A stretch of DNA of 64,000 nucleotides from Pseudomonas fluorescens (GCF_000802965.1 NZ_JSAK01000003.1:1-64000); one strand, 5' to 3'; shown: positions 45,394 to 54,301, numbered from the stretch's first letter. Notes: generated by a model from the sequence alone, not told the origin. Numbers and translations: made by a program.

Positions 45394-46302
45394 TCAGAGA
45401 CGATCCAGCGCCTCCCCACTGCGCTTGAACCAGCCAATCAGATAATCCGCCAACACCTGCGTGCGCTTGGGCAAACCGCCCTGATACGGATGGACCAGGT
45501 ACATCGGCATGCTCCGTGTCTGATAGTCACGCAGGAGCCAGCGCAAACGTCCGTCAGCCAATTCTGTCGGTAACAAATAGGACGGCAAGCGGGCAATGCC
45601 GGCGCCAGCCAATGCGGCTTTTTTCAGCAGGCTGTAATGGTTACTGGCAAACGGTCCCGAAACTCGCACCCGCAACAATTCGTGCTGCTGGTGATACAGC
45701 CATTCTTCGCGACCGCTGTAATGGCTGTTAAGCAGACAGCGATGTTCAGCCAACGCCTGTGGCGTCAACGGCTCACCGTACTGTTCGAGATAGGCCGGGC
45801 TGGCGCAGGTCATTTCGTGCCACGCCAGCAATGGCCGCGCAACCAGGCGTTCGTCATTGGCCACGTCGGAGCGAACCGCCAGGTCAAAACCGTCACGGGA
45901 CAAATCGCGATAATTATTGCTGAGGTCCAGTTCGATCTGCACTTCGGGGTATTGGCTCGAAAACTCCAGCAACAAACCATCGAAGAAGGTTTCCCCCAGC
46001 GAAACCGGAACCGTCATACGCACCGGGCCAGCCATGTCATCCTTCAATCGCGCCAGCGCCTGACGCGCCCTTTCGACCTGAACGACCAGGGCCTGCGCCT
46101 GTGGCAACAAAGCAGCGCCCGCTGCCGTCAGGCTCAAACGCCGCGTGGTGCGTTGCAGAAGCACCACAGAAAACTGCGCTTCGAGCAGGCTGATGCGCTT
46201 GGACAATTGCCCCTTGCTGCAACCCAGTTGTTGCGCCGCCAGGGTAAAACTCCCCGCCTCCACCAACACCGCGAACGCCGCCAGATCATCCATTTCGCTC
46301 AT
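45394..46302 (-). CDS. LysR-family transcriptional regulator
   Basis: The 302-residue regulator has the N-terminal winged helix LAAFAVLVEAGSFTLAAQQLGCSKGQLSKRISLLEAQF (about residues 7-44) and a substrate-binding domain with the DGFDLAVRSD turn (about 151-160). I start at MSEMDD (46302), with GGA about 10 bases upstream; the frame extends to 46365 and an internal ATG at 46293 is possible. It is divergent from the SDR gene across about 105 bases, so it probably controls that gene. The class (CrgA/AaeR-like) often senses aromatic or electrophilic compounds; the signal here is unknown. Confidence 0.85.
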   Translation of the reverse strand: MSEMDDLAAFAVLVEAGSFTLAAQQLGCSKGQLSKRISLLEAQFSVVLLQRTTRRLSLTAAGAALLPQAQALVVQVERARQALARLKDDMAGPVRMTVPVSLGETFFDGLLLEFSSQYPEVQIELDLSNNYRDLSRDGFDLAVRSDVANDERLVARPLLAWHEMTCASPAYLEQYGEPLTPQALAEHRCLLNSHYSGREEWLYHQQHELLRVRVSGPFASNHYSLLKKAALAGAGIARLPSYLLPTELADGRLRWLLRDYQTRSMPMYLVHPYQGGLPKRTQVLADYLIGWFKRSGEALDRL

Positions 46303-46407
46303 GGATTGTTTCCATTTGAAAACCAAAGGTTGCCTATTAGCGCGCTTATCGACGGAAAAAACCACTCTAAACTGAAGCCACTTTCAACCCAATGGAGTAA
46401 CGGCAGC

Positions 46408-47007
46408 ATGAAAATTCTTTTGATTGGCGCAGGCGGCACCATCGGTTCGGCGGTCGACAAGGAGCTTTCCCAGCGCCACGAAATCATCCGCATCAGCCGC
46501 AACAGCGGTGATTTTCAGGTGGACATCAGCGACAGCGCCTCGATTCGCAAACTGTTCGAGCAGACCGGTAAATTCGATGCGCTGATCTGCGCCGCTGGCA
46601 ACGTAACCTTCGCACCGTTGGCGGAAATGACTGACGAAAGTTTCACCCTGGGTCTGAAGGACAAACTGATGGGCCAGGTCAATCTGCTGCTGATCGGCCG
46701 CGAATTCGCCAACGATGGTGCATCGTTCACCTTCACCACCGGCGTGCTCAGCCACGACCCGATCCGCAGCGGCGCCTCGGCAGCGCTGGTCAATGGGGCG
46801 CTGGACAGCTTCGTCCGCGCTGCCGCCATCGAACTGCCACGCGGCCTGCGGGTGAATTCGATCAGCCCGAACGTGCTGGTCGAAGCCATGGGCAAATACG
46901 CGCCGTACTTCCGCGGCTTTAAACCGGTTCCTGCGGCGGATGTGGCATTGGCCTACGCCAAAAGTGTCGAAGGCTTGCAGACCGGCCAGACATTCCACGT
47001 CGGTTAA
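46408..47007 (+). CDS. Atypical short-chain dehydrogenase (YxxxK-less SDR)
   Basis: The 199-residue product has a Rossmann start MKILLIGAGGTIGSAVDKEL with a nucleotide-binding GxGGxIG loop (7-13) and ICAAGN near residue 55 (NAG-like). The normal catalytic YxxxK is missing: where Y and K should fall, the sequence is GASAALVNGAL. A Ser in TGVLSHDP may correspond to the catalytic Ser. This matches a small atypical SDR group in which catalysis may differ or be lost. GGAG precedes the ATG. It is divergent from the LysR gene. Confidence 0.8.
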   Translation: MKILLIGAGGTIGSAVDKELSQRHEIIRISRNSGDFQVDISDSASIRKLFEQTGKFDALICAAGNVTFAPLAEMTDESFTLGLKDKLMGQVNLLLIGREFANDGASFTFTTGVLSHDPIRSGASAALVNGALDSFVRAAAIELPRGLRVNSISPNVLVEAMGKYAPYFRGFKPVPAADVALAYAKSVEGLQTGQTFHVG

Positions 47008-47017
47008 ACCACCACTA

Positions 47018-47089
47018 ACCCGTAGGAACCGGCTTGCTGGCGATGGCGCCCTCCAGATCGCTATCGCCAGCAAGCCGGCTCCTACGGGT
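47018..47089. repeat. Inverted REP pair, tightly spaced
   Basis: CCCGTAGGAACCGGCTTGCT (from about 47019) faces AGCAAGCCGGCTCCTACGGG, leaving only about 20 bases between the GCGAT ends, closer than in the other pairs. One arm has a single base change (GGAACC for GGAGCC). Confidence 0.88.
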
Positions 47090-47166
47090 TAATCGACAAC
47101 CATCACTGGGGTTGTGATGAACGTTCAGGCTGAGTAACGTGGCGGCACTTGTCAGGAGACCCCAAG

Positions 47167-47823
47167 ATGCGTGTTGCCCGTTCCCTAGTCCTCGTTGCCC
47201 TGCTTCCGCTGTTCGCCGCTTGCCAGTTGTTCGATGGCTCGCGTGAAAGTGCCTCCCATGTGGGCCAAACCCGCATGCAGGGCCAATTGAGCGCAGCCGA
47301 CGGCAAGCTGTTGTTCCAGCCATGCGGCGACACGCGTCGTTATGTGGTCAACGACACCGGCGGCACCAGCGTCCTGCAACAGGCAGCCACTCTGGCCGAT
47401 GCCCAAGGCAAGTTGTTTGCCGATGTGCGCGGGCGGATCGTTGGCGACGGCCAACTTGACCTGGAAACCCTCTACCGCGTCGAACGTTCGGGCACCGCAT
47501 GTGACGATCCCAATTTCAAACTGCTGATCCTGCGCGCTGCCGGCCACGCCCCCGAGTGGAGCGTGAAAGTCAGCGGCAAAGGCATGGTTGTCGAACGCGC
47601 CGGCCAACCAGCATTGGCGCTGCCCTACGTTGAAGAACAGCTGGGCGATGGCCGTTTCAACCTCAGCACCGAAGCCAACAATCAACACATCGAACTGTGG
47701 GTCGCGCCGCAACGTTGCGTCGACAGCAGCACCGGCAGCATTGCGCACATGAGCGCCGAACTGCGCGTCAACGGTCAGGTCCAGCGTGGCTGCGGGTATT
47801 TCGGCGGTTCCCGCGACGACTGA
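47167..47823 (+). CDS. COG3650-like outer-membrane lipoprotein
   Basis: The 218-residue product has a lipoprotein signal with lipobox LFAAC (Cys about 19). The mature part has two domains: one with LFQPCGDTRRYVVND (about 51-65), and a C-terminal domain with a VSGKGMVVERAGQPALALPY segment and EQLGDGRFNL, as in the COG3650/META-like lipoproteins. Four Cys in the mature chain could form disulphides. I start at ATG 47167, where the signal peptide begins; an ATG at 47149 is in frame. Function unknown. Confidence 0.72.
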   Translation: MRVARSLVLVALLPLFAACQLFDGSRESASHVGQTRMQGQLSAADGKLLFQPCGDTRRYVVNDTGGTSVLQQAATLADAQGKLFADVRGRIVGDGQLDLETLYRVERSGTACDDPNFKLLILRAAGHAPEWSVKVSGKGMVVERAGQPALALPYVEEQLGDGRFNLSTEANNQHIELWVAPQRCVDSSTGSIAHMSAELRVNGQVQRGCGYFGGSRDD

Positions 47824-47918
47824 TCGTTTTTGCCTCACGGGACCGGCCTTTGCGGCTTATAATTGCCGGCTTCAAACGCCCTGGCGCAGTTGTGCGCCCC
47901 GCGAACCCGGATCCCGTC

Positions 47919-49532
47919 ATGTTACGAATCACCGAACTCAAGCTGCCGATCGACCATCCCGATGAAGACCTTCGCCCTGCCATCGTGCAGCGCCTGGGCA
48001 TTGCCAGCGATGACTTGCTCGACTTTACCTTGTTCAAGCGCAGCTACGATGCGCGCAAAAAGTCCTCCGAACTGTGCTTCATCTACACCATCGACCTCAA
48101 CGTTCGCGATGAGGCGGCAGTGCTTCACAAGTTCGCCGATGACCGTAACGTCAACGTGGCACCGGATGTCAGCTACAAAATGGTCGGCCAGGCACCGACC
48201 GATCTGAGTGCACGCCCGATCGTCGTCGGTTTCGGCCCATGCGGGATTTTCGCCGGGCTGTTGCTGGCGCAAATGGGCTTCAAGCCGATCATCCTCGAAC
48301 GCGGCACCGAAGTGCGCCAGCGCACCAAGGACACCTGGGGCCTGTGGCGTAAAAGCGTGCTCAACCCCGAGTCCAACGTGCAGTTCGGCGAGGGCGGCGC
48401 GGGGACATTCTCCGACGGCAAGCTCTACAGCCAGATCAAGGACCCGAAATTCATCGGTCGCAAAGTCCTCAATGAGTTCGTCAAGGCCGGCGCGCCGGAA
48501 GAAATCCTCTACGTCAGCAAACCACACATCGGTACGTTCCGTCTGACCGGCGTCGTGGAAAACATGCGTGAGCAGATTCGCGCCATGGGCGGCGAAGTGC
48601 GCTTCCAGCAACGGGTCACCGACGTGCTGATTGAAGACGGCCAATTGGTCGGCGTCGAACTCGATGGCGGCGAGCAGATCCACTCGAAACACGTGATCCT
48701 GGCCCTCGGCCACAGCGCCCGCGACACCTTCCGCATGCTCCACGGCCGTGGCGTTTACATGGAAGCCAAACCGTTCTCGGTGGGGTTTCGCATCGAGCAC
48801 CCGCAGTCGCTGATCGACCGCGCGCGCCTGGGCAAGTACGCCGGCCACCCGAAACTCGGCGCCGCCGACTACAAACTGGTGCACCACGCCAAGAACGGCC
48901 GTTCGGTCTACAGCTTCTGCATGTGCCCGGGCGGCACGGTGGTCGCGGCGACGTCCGAGCCGAATCGCGTGGTCACCAACGGCATGAGCCAGTACTCGCG
49001 TAACGAGCGTAACGCCAACTCCGGAATCGTCGTCGGCATCACCCCGGAAGTCGATTATCCGGGCGGACCGCTGGCCGGTATCGAGTTGCAGGAACGCCTG
49101 GAATCCCACGCCTTTGTGCTGGGCGGCAGCAACTACGAAGCGCCGGCGCAACTGGTCGGCGACTTTATCGCTGGCAAGCCGTCAACCGAGTTGGGCAGTG
49201 TTGAACCGTCCTACAAGCCGGGCGTTGCCTTGGGTGACCTGGCGCTGGCCTTGCCGGCCTTCGCCATCGAAGCGATTCGCGAAGCCTTGCCGGCGTTCGA
49301 GAAGCAGATTCGCGGCTACTCGCTGCACGACGCGGTATTGACCGGGATCGAGACCCGCACCTCGTCACCGCTGCGGATTACCCGTAACGAATCGATGCAG
49401 AGCCTGAACGTGAAAGGCCTGTTCCCGGCGGGTGAAGGCGCGGGTTATGCGGGCGGGATCTTGTCGGCGGGTGTCGATGGGATTCGCATTGCGGAAGCCG
49501 TGGCCCGCGACATTCTCGGCCTGGAGGCTTAA
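47919..49532 (+). CDS. FAD-dependent dehydrogenase, COG2509 family
   Basis: The 537-residue protein has an N-terminal domain of about 95 residues (MLRITELKLPIDHPDEDL..., ferredoxin-like), the FAD-binding GFGPCGIFAGLLLAQMG (104-120), NVQFGEGGAGTFSDGKLYSQIKD (about 153-175) and a C-terminal LFPAGEGAGYAGGILSAGVDGIRIAEA (about 502-528). This uncharacterised family is widely conserved; some reports link it to dehydrogenation of quinone or flavin substrates, but I know of no settled role. ATG at 47919. It is a lone gene. Confidence 0.85.
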   Translation: MLRITELKLPIDHPDEDLRPAIVQRLGIASDDLLDFTLFKRSYDARKKSSELCFIYTIDLNVRDEAAVLHKFADDRNVNVAPDVSYKMVGQAPTDLSARPIVVGFGPCGIFAGLLLAQMGFKPIILERGTEVRQRTKDTWGLWRKSVLNPESNVQFGEGGAGTFSDGKLYSQIKDPKFIGRKVLNEFVKAGAPEEILYVSKPHIGTFRLTGVVENMREQIRAMGGEVRFQQRVTDVLIEDGQLVGVELDGGEQIHSKHVILALGHSARDTFRMLHGRGVYMEAKPFSVGFRIEHPQSLIDRARLGKYAGHPKLGAADYKLVHHAKNGRSVYSFCMCPGGTVVAATSEPNRVVTNGMSQYSRNERNANSGIVVGITPEVDYPGGPLAGIELQERLESHAFVLGGSNYEAPAQLVGDFIAGKPSTELGSVEPSYKPGVALGDLALALPAFAIEAIREALPAFEKQIRGYSLHDAVLTGIETRTSSPLRITRNESMQSLNVKGLFPAGEGAGYAGGILSAGVDGIRIAEAVARDILGLEA

Positions 49533-49542
49533 CGCCAACCCC

Positions 49543-49635
49543 TTGTAGGAGCGAGCCTGCTCGCGATCGCGGATTACCATTCAACAAAAATGTTGGCTGA
49601 TCTACCGCTATCGCGAGCAGGCTCGCTCCTACAGG
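49543..49635. repeat. Inverted REP pair (GGAGCGAGCCTGCTCGCGAT type)
   Basis: TTGTAGGAGCGAGCCTGCTC is matched by GAGCAGGCTCGCTCCTACA. It lies between the convergent FAD-dehydrogenase and PLP-enzyme genes. Confidence 0.92.
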
Positions 49636-49658
49636 GGGCCATCATTGTTTGAAAGATC

Positions 49659-50753
49659 CTAGATATTGGCCCGCAGAACCGAGACCGGCAGCGGCTCGCC
49701 GCGCTCGACGGTCGCTGCTACCGCATCGATCAACCCACTCAACTCATACCCCTCAGCCTTGAGCCAAGCCTGATCGTAATACGTCGTGGCATAGCGCTCG
49801 CCGCCATCGCACAAGATCGCCACGATCGACCCCGCCTCCCCCGCTGACGCCATCTGTTGCGCCGCCATCAATGCGCCAATCAGGTTGGTCCCGCTCGATC
49901 CGCCCACATGTCGTCCCAAACGTTCGGCCAGGTAATGCATGGCCGCCAGCGACAATGCGTCCGGCACCTTGACCATCGCATCGATCACCTTGGGCAGGAA
50001 CGACGCTTCCACCCGCGGTCGGCCAATACCTTCAATTCGCGAACCGTGATCCAGGCGAAGGCTGGCATCGCCGGTCTGGTAGTGGTCGAAAAACACCGAG
50101 CGCTCGGCATCGGCGCACAACACGCGAGTGCGGTGCTGGCGATAACGCACGTAACGTCCCAGCGTTGCCGTGGTGCCGCCGGTGCCGGGGCTTGAAATCA
50201 GCCAGCTCGGCTCCGGATGCTGCTCGAAACGCATCTGCTGGAATATCGATTCGGCGATGTTGTTGTTCGCCCGCCAGTCGGTGGCGCGCTCGGCGTAGGT
50301 GAACTGGTCGATGAAGTGCCCGTCGTGTTCCCGGGCCAGGCGCTCGGACTCGGCGTAGATCTGCGTCGGATCCTCCACCAGATGACTCTGTCCACCGTAG
50401 AAGGCTATCTGTGCGATTTTTTCCCTGGAGGTGGTCGCCGGCATCACCGCAATAAACGGCAAGCCCAGCATACGAGCGAAGTACGCCTCGGAAATCGCAG
50501 TCGAGCCGCTTGAAGCCTCGATCACCGGCGCGCAGGGCTTGAGCCAGCCGTTACACAACGCGTAAAGAAACAACGAGCGCGCCAACCGATGCTTGAGGCT
50601 GCCGGTGGGATGGCTCGACTCATCCTTGAAGTACAACTCGATGCCCGGAAAACCCGGGAGCGGCAATGGGATCAGGTGGGTGTCGGCGCTGCGCTGAAAG
50701 TCGGCTTCAATAATCCGGATGGCTTCGCGGGCCCACTGTCGGTTGTCGCTCAT
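49659..50753 (-). CDS. PLP-dependent enzyme of the cysteine synthase/CBS family
   Basis: The 364-residue product has the fold-type II Lys in TGSLKHRLA (Lys54), the phosphate-binding SSPGTGGTTATLGRY loop (about 190-204), the ASSGSTAISEAYFARMLG substrate loop, and a GGERYATTYYD end. It resembles cysteine synthase but is longer, with an extra C-terminal region, so the substrate is uncertain; D-cysteine or cystathionine chemistry are alternatives. I start at ATG 50753 (MSDNRQWAR); the frame extends to 50792 without a better signal. It is a lone gene, divergent from nhaA. Confidence 0.82.
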   Translation of the reverse strand: MSDNRQWAREAIRIIEADFQRSADTHLIPLPLPGFPGIELYFKDESSHPTGSLKHRLARSLFLYALCNGWLKPCAPVIEASSGSTAISEAYFARMLGLPFIAVMPATTSREKIAQIAFYGGQSHLVEDPTQIYAESERLAREHDGHFIDQFTYAERATDWRANNNIAESIFQQMRFEQHPEPSWLISSPGTGGTTATLGRYVRYRQHRTRVLCADAERSVFFDHYQTGDASLRLDHGSRIEGIGRPRVEASFLPKVIDAMVKVPDALSLAAMHYLAERLGRHVGGSSGTNLIGALMAAQQMASAGEAGSIVAILCDGGERYATTYYDQAWLKAEGYELSGLIDAVAATVERGEPLPVSVLRANI

Positions 50754-50905
50754 GGTGATTTTCTCGTTGGATCGGCCAGGAATCTGCCTCAATAATCAAG
50801 CTTAGGAAAAAACCTACATCCAGCACAGGTACAGCTGAGCTTCAATACGCTCGGCAACTGCTAGGCTCAGGTCCGTGCGGGACAATCACGTTGTAACGAC
50901 ATATA

Positions 50906-50934
50906 ACAAAAAAGAATATAACTTTTGTTTTAAC
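50906..50934. promoter_or_regulatory. AT-rich inverted repeat before nhaA
   Basis: AACAAAA and TTTTGTT (7-bp arms) flank a short AT-rich centre about 60-85 bases before the nhaA start. It may be an operator or an UP-like element; the protein is unknown. Confidence 0.3.
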
Positions 50935-50991
50935 AACTAACGGTACGGGTTAGGGTGTCCCACCTTTTGAACTCATCGATGGAGAGCGACC

Positions 50992-52179
50992 TTGCCTCTG
51001 CGTAGCACTTTCACGCGTTTCTTTCAGTTGGAAGCTGCCAGCGGTCTGTTATTGATCGCCGCGGCTGTCCTCGCTTTGGTCATCAACAACTCCTCGCTGT
51101 CATGGCTCTACAACGGCTTGCTGGACACGCCGGTGGTGGCCCAGGTCGGCGCCCTGAAAATCGCCAAGCCGTTGCTGCTGTGGATCAACGACGGGCTGAT
51201 GGCGCTGTTCTTCCTGCTGATTGGCCTGGAAGTGAAGCGCGAAGTCCTCGACGGCCAGCTGTCCAATCCGTCGCAGATCGTGCTGCCGGGTGCCGCCGCC
51301 ATCGGCGGTATGGTGGTGCCGGCGCTGATCTACTGGTTCCTCAACCGTGACAACCCGGCAGCCCTGGGCGGCTGGGCGATTCCAACCGCCACCGACATCG
51401 CCTTCGCCCTAGGTGTCCTGGCGCTGCTGGGCAAACGCGTGCCAGTGTCGCTGAAGCTGTTCCTGATGACCCTGGCAATCATCGACGACCTCGGCGCAAT
51501 TATCATCATTGCGATCTTCTACTCCGGTGCATTGTCGACGCTGTCCCTGGCATTGGCCGCAGCCTGCATCGCGGCGCTGATCGGGATGAACCGGCTTGGC
51601 GTGGTCAAGCTCGGGCCCTACATGATCATCGGTTTGATTCTCTGGGTCTGCGTGCTAAAAAGCGGCGTGCACGCCACGCTGGCCGGTGTAACACTGGCCT
51701 TTTGCATCCCGCTGCGCACGAAAAACGCCGAGCCTTCGCCACTGCTGACTCTCGAACATGCGCTGCACCCATGGGTCGCCTACGGCATCTTGCCGCTGTT
51801 CGCTTTCGCCAACGCCGGCCTGTCCCTGAGTGGCGTCACCGTCGAGAGTTTCACCCACGACGTACCGATGGGCATTGCGGTCGGCCTGCTGCTGGGCAAG
51901 ACCGTTGGCGTGTTTGGCCTGACCTGGCTGGCGGTGAAAATCGGCATCGCCGCCCTGCCCCAAGGCGCCAACTGGGGTCAGATATTGGGCGTCGCGATTC
52001 TATGCGGCATTGGCTTCACCATGAGCCTGTTCGTCGGCTCCCTGGCGTTTGTGCCGGGCGCCAGCGACTACGCAGGGATGGACCGGATGGGGATTTTGAC
52101 CGGTTCGATACTGGCGGCGTTGATCGGTTATGCGGTGACGGCGATGGCGAGTCGCAAGAACACCGCTTTGCCGTCCTGA
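50992..52179 (+). CDS. nhaA: Na+/H+ antiporter NhaA
   Basis: The 395-residue protein has 12 predicted helices and the antiporter residues in place: Asp135 in [10 protein letters not shown], the Asp165-Asp166 pair in IIDDLGAI, and Glu80 in [10 protein letters not shown]. It exports Na+ or Li+ for protons, chiefly at alkaline pH. The start is TTG at 50992, with GGAGAG 5-7 bases upstream; there is no better ATG. It is divergent from the PLP-enzyme gene. Confidence 0.93.
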   Translation: MPLRSTFTRFFQLEAASGLLLIAAAVLALVINNSSLSWLYNGLLDTPVVAQVGALKIAKPLLLWINDGLMALFFLLIGLEVKREVLDGQLSNPSQIVLPGAAAIGGMVVPALIYWFLNRDNPAALGGWAIPTATDIAFALGVLALLGKRVPVSLKLFLMTLAIIDDLGAIIIIAIFYSGALSTLSLALAAACIAALIGMNRLGVVKLGPYMIIGLILWVCVLKSGVHATLAGVTLAFCIPLRTKNAEPSPLLTLEHALHPWVAYGILPLFAFANAGLSLSGVTVESFTHDVPMGIAVGLLLGKTVGVFGLTWLAVKIGIAALPQGANWGQILGVAILCGIGFTMSLFVGSLAFVPGASDYAGMDRMGILTGSILAALIGYAVTAMASRKNTALPS

Positions 52180-52300
52180 GAAACAGAGACAATTCTTAGG
52201 GTCATTCAAGACCCGTCCTACAGCCACGCTCCGTCGCGTTCGTTAACGTCGCGCAGCCCCTTCCCGGGGCTGCCGATCGACGAATGCACAAGGACAATCA

Positions 52301-53500
52301 GTGGCTGGGCAAAAGGACATTCCACGGGTGCCAAACCCACCGTCAGGCGACGGACATCACATAACCTACCGCTTCTTGACGGATTCCGAACTGGCAGCTC
52401 GCGAGAGCAGGCAAAGCGCCTATGAGGCCATGCTCGCCAGGCAAGATGCCTTCGAACGTAAACGTCCGGTCATCCAGGCAGCACAAGAGCCCTTTCGGGC
52501 CGGCTGCGTCTTCGCCAAATCCTGCAACTTGCCAGACTCAATCATCGATTACTCCACCCCCTCGGGAATGGTGCCCACCGACAGCCTCGAGGATTACGGC
52601 GAAATCGCCTGGCTGGGTGCTCGCGACGTAGATGAAAGCGGTCTGCTGAATCTGAAAACGATCAGCGGCTCCACCCTTTCACTCGGCCTCGGTCAACTGG
52701 CACTTCGCGCGCCGGCTCTCGTCGCTCCGGTCGTTAGCGCAGGCGTTGCTCTCGGTACGGCTGGCGCCGCGACATTGACCGGGCTGGTCGCCGTATTCTG
52801 GACACCCAGCCTGGGCGACAGCGCCCTCTACACCGAAGACCAACTTCGCGCCCTCAAGCAGGCCCGCACGCGTATGCGGCTGCAAATCGAACAACAGGCT
52901 GACGGCAGCCTCAAGGGCTACGCCTTTTACACAGGCAAGAACCGTGATTGGGAAATGGTCGATGTGGTGCAGATTGCTTGGCGAGGCAGCCACTACGTCG
53001 CCGACCTAGGTGAAGGCATCGAACTGATCTGGACCCCGGCAGTAGACGCTTCCGACATCCTCGGCATCCCCAAACTGGAAGCCGCCCCGCAAGCCCCGCA
53101 CATCTGGGTTTATCCGCCGACGAAACAGGCGGACGGCATCATCGTGAACCCGGTTTATCCGCCTGATTACAAGGATTTCATTCTTGTGTTTCCGGTGGGG
53201 TCGAGGGTGAAGCCGGTTTACATTGTAATGAGTCTGCCGGGGGATCATAAGTACTACGATGATCCTGAAACACTTCCAGCTTTCCCTGACGTTACCCGAG
53301 TGAAATCGAAATCTTCAGTCCAGGGTGGCGGTAAAAAACGAGCTCGCTGGGTTGACCGCAAAGGAAGGATATACGAGTGGGACTCCAAAAGCGGCGCAGT
53401 CGAAAAGTACGATAAATTAGGAGAACATCTAGGCGAATTCAATCATTTGACGGGGGAGCGAACAAAGGACGCTAAGCCGGGAAGAAGGACTCCAAAGTGA
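52301..53500 (+). CDS. S-type pyocin-domain protein with colicin E3-type RNase tail
   Basis: The 399-residue product starts at GTG (AAGGA 6 bases upstream). Residues 1-110 hold GDGHHITYRF and a Cys pair (GCVFAKSCNLP, 69-75); 127-167 are Ala/Gly/Leu-rich as in pyocin translocation domains; 168-325 resemble the S-type pyocin domain. The C-terminal 75 residues align with the colicin E3 16S rRNase: GGGKKRARW, YEWD with Asp361, Glu368 and a GEHLGEF block. The His that E3 uses (His513) is Ser364 here. No TonB box or long receptor-binding coiled coil is present. Base composition shifts to lower GC from about 53220. A probable immunity gene overlaps its end. Confidence 0.78.
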   Translation: MAGQKDIPRVPNPPSGDGHHITYRFLTDSELAARESRQSAYEAMLARQDAFERKRPVIQAAQEPFRAGCVFAKSCNLPDSIIDYSTPSGMVPTDSLEDYGEIAWLGARDVDESGLLNLKTISGSTLSLGLGQLALRAPALVAPVVSAGVALGTAGAATLTGLVAVFWTPSLGDSALYTEDQLRALKQARTRMRLQIEQQADGSLKGYAFYTGKNRDWEMVDVVQIAWRGSHYVADLGEGIELIWTPAVDASDILGIPKLEAAPQAPHIWVYPPTKQADGIIVNPVYPPDYKDFILVFPVGSRVKPVYIVMSLPGDHKYYDDPETLPAFPDVTRVKSKSSVQGGGKKRARWVDRKGRIYEWDSKSGAVEKYDKLGEHLGEFNHLTGERTKDAKPGRRTPK

Positions 53501-53772
53501 CCCAAGAGATAAAAAACATGCGCTACCTTTCCATTACCGGTTTTTACCCAGATGAGAAGCAGAACGATGCATTGCAGTTCGAATTAGCTATCAAAGACTA
53601 CAAGCTAAACCAGGCTCTGGCTCAATTGACCGAATCAAAGCCACTTGAAGACTTGGAGCCCGGTGAACTGGAACTTACTGAACAGCAGATCCGGCAGGTT
53701 GCAGATTTACTCAAAACGAATTTCCCAACTGGGCTGGAATACTTCATCGGGACGCGCTTTAGCGCCCAGTAA
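53497..53772 (+). CDS. Probable immunity protein of the E3-type toxin
   Basis: The 91-residue product (from GTG overlapping the toxin stop in GTGA; an internal ATG at 53518 is an alternative) begins MTQEIKNMRYLSITGFYPDE. It is acidic, with a central EPGELELTEQQIRQVADLL helix, and ends FIGTRFSAQ. It does not resemble ImmE3, so it is either another immunity family or a fast-evolving one. Its position, overlap and low GC relative to the toxin's first half make immunity the natural reading. A terminator follows. Confidence 0.65.
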   Translation: MTQEIKNMRYLSITGFYPDEKQNDALQFELAIKDYKLNQALAQLTESKPLEDLEPGELELTEQQIRQVADLLKTNFPTGLEYFIGTRFSAQ

Positions 53773-53784
53773 TTATGCACAAAC

Positions 53785-53817
53785 AAAAACCCCGACCAGT
53801 CACCTGATCGGGGTTTT
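53785..53817. terminator. Bidirectional terminator after the immunity gene
   Basis: AAAACCCCGA and TCGGGGTTTT enclose a 12-base loop; A and T tracts on both sides let it end both the toxin-immunity transcript and the convergent lipoprotein transcript. Confidence 0.88.
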
Positions 53818-53836
53818 CATTTACCCGTTTTCCCGC

Positions 53837-54301
53837 TTAGTGCGAAACGCGGCTCGTGCCGTCAACGGTAGCAATCCGCACACGCTCGCCAACACGGAAC
53901 ACTTCGTTCTCTTGAACCTGTTGCACGTAGGCGCGCATGCTGCCGTCGTCTTCGCGGACGGTGATTTCCACGCCCTGAGTACGGGTCAGGCCTTCTTCGG
54001 CCGCGGAACCGACGAGGCCGCCGGCGACTGCGCCGATGACCGCAGCAACGATACTGCCTTTACCGCCACCGATGGCGCTACCACCCACGCCACCAACCGC
54101 TGCACCGGCGAGGCCGCCGATCGGGGTTTTGGTGCCTTCGATTTTCACCGGACGCAGGGCTTCGATGGTGCCCATGCGAATCGTCTGCACCCGACGCGCT
54201 TCGTCACGGGAATAGGAGTCACCGGTCAAGCTCGATTGGCAGCCAGTGAGCAACATCGCCATCGTGGAAAAGGAAGCAACCAGCAGAACAGACTTACGCA
54301 T
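53837..54301 (-). CDS. Glycine-zipper outer-membrane lipoprotein (SlyB/PcpLike)
   Basis: The 154-residue product has lipobox LLTGC (Cys about 21) and a glycine-zipper hydrophobic pair GGLAGAAVGGVGGSAIGGG (about residues 61-79) and IVAAVIGAVAGGLVGSAAEEG (about 83-103), then a soluble end with VEITVREDDGSMRAYVQQ. It resembles SlyB, which supports outer-membrane integrity and is Mg2+/PhoP-responsive in some bacteria. I start at ATG 54301, with GGAG 8 bases upstream. It is a lone gene. Confidence 0.82.
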   Translation of the reverse strand: MRKSVLLVASFSTMAMLLTGCQSSLTGDSYSRDEARRVQTIRMGTIEALRPVKIEGTKTPIGGLAGAAVGGVGGSAIGGGKGSIVAAVIGAVAGGLVGSAAEEGLTRTQGVEITVREDDGSMRAYVQQVQENEVFRVGERVRIATVDGTSRVSH

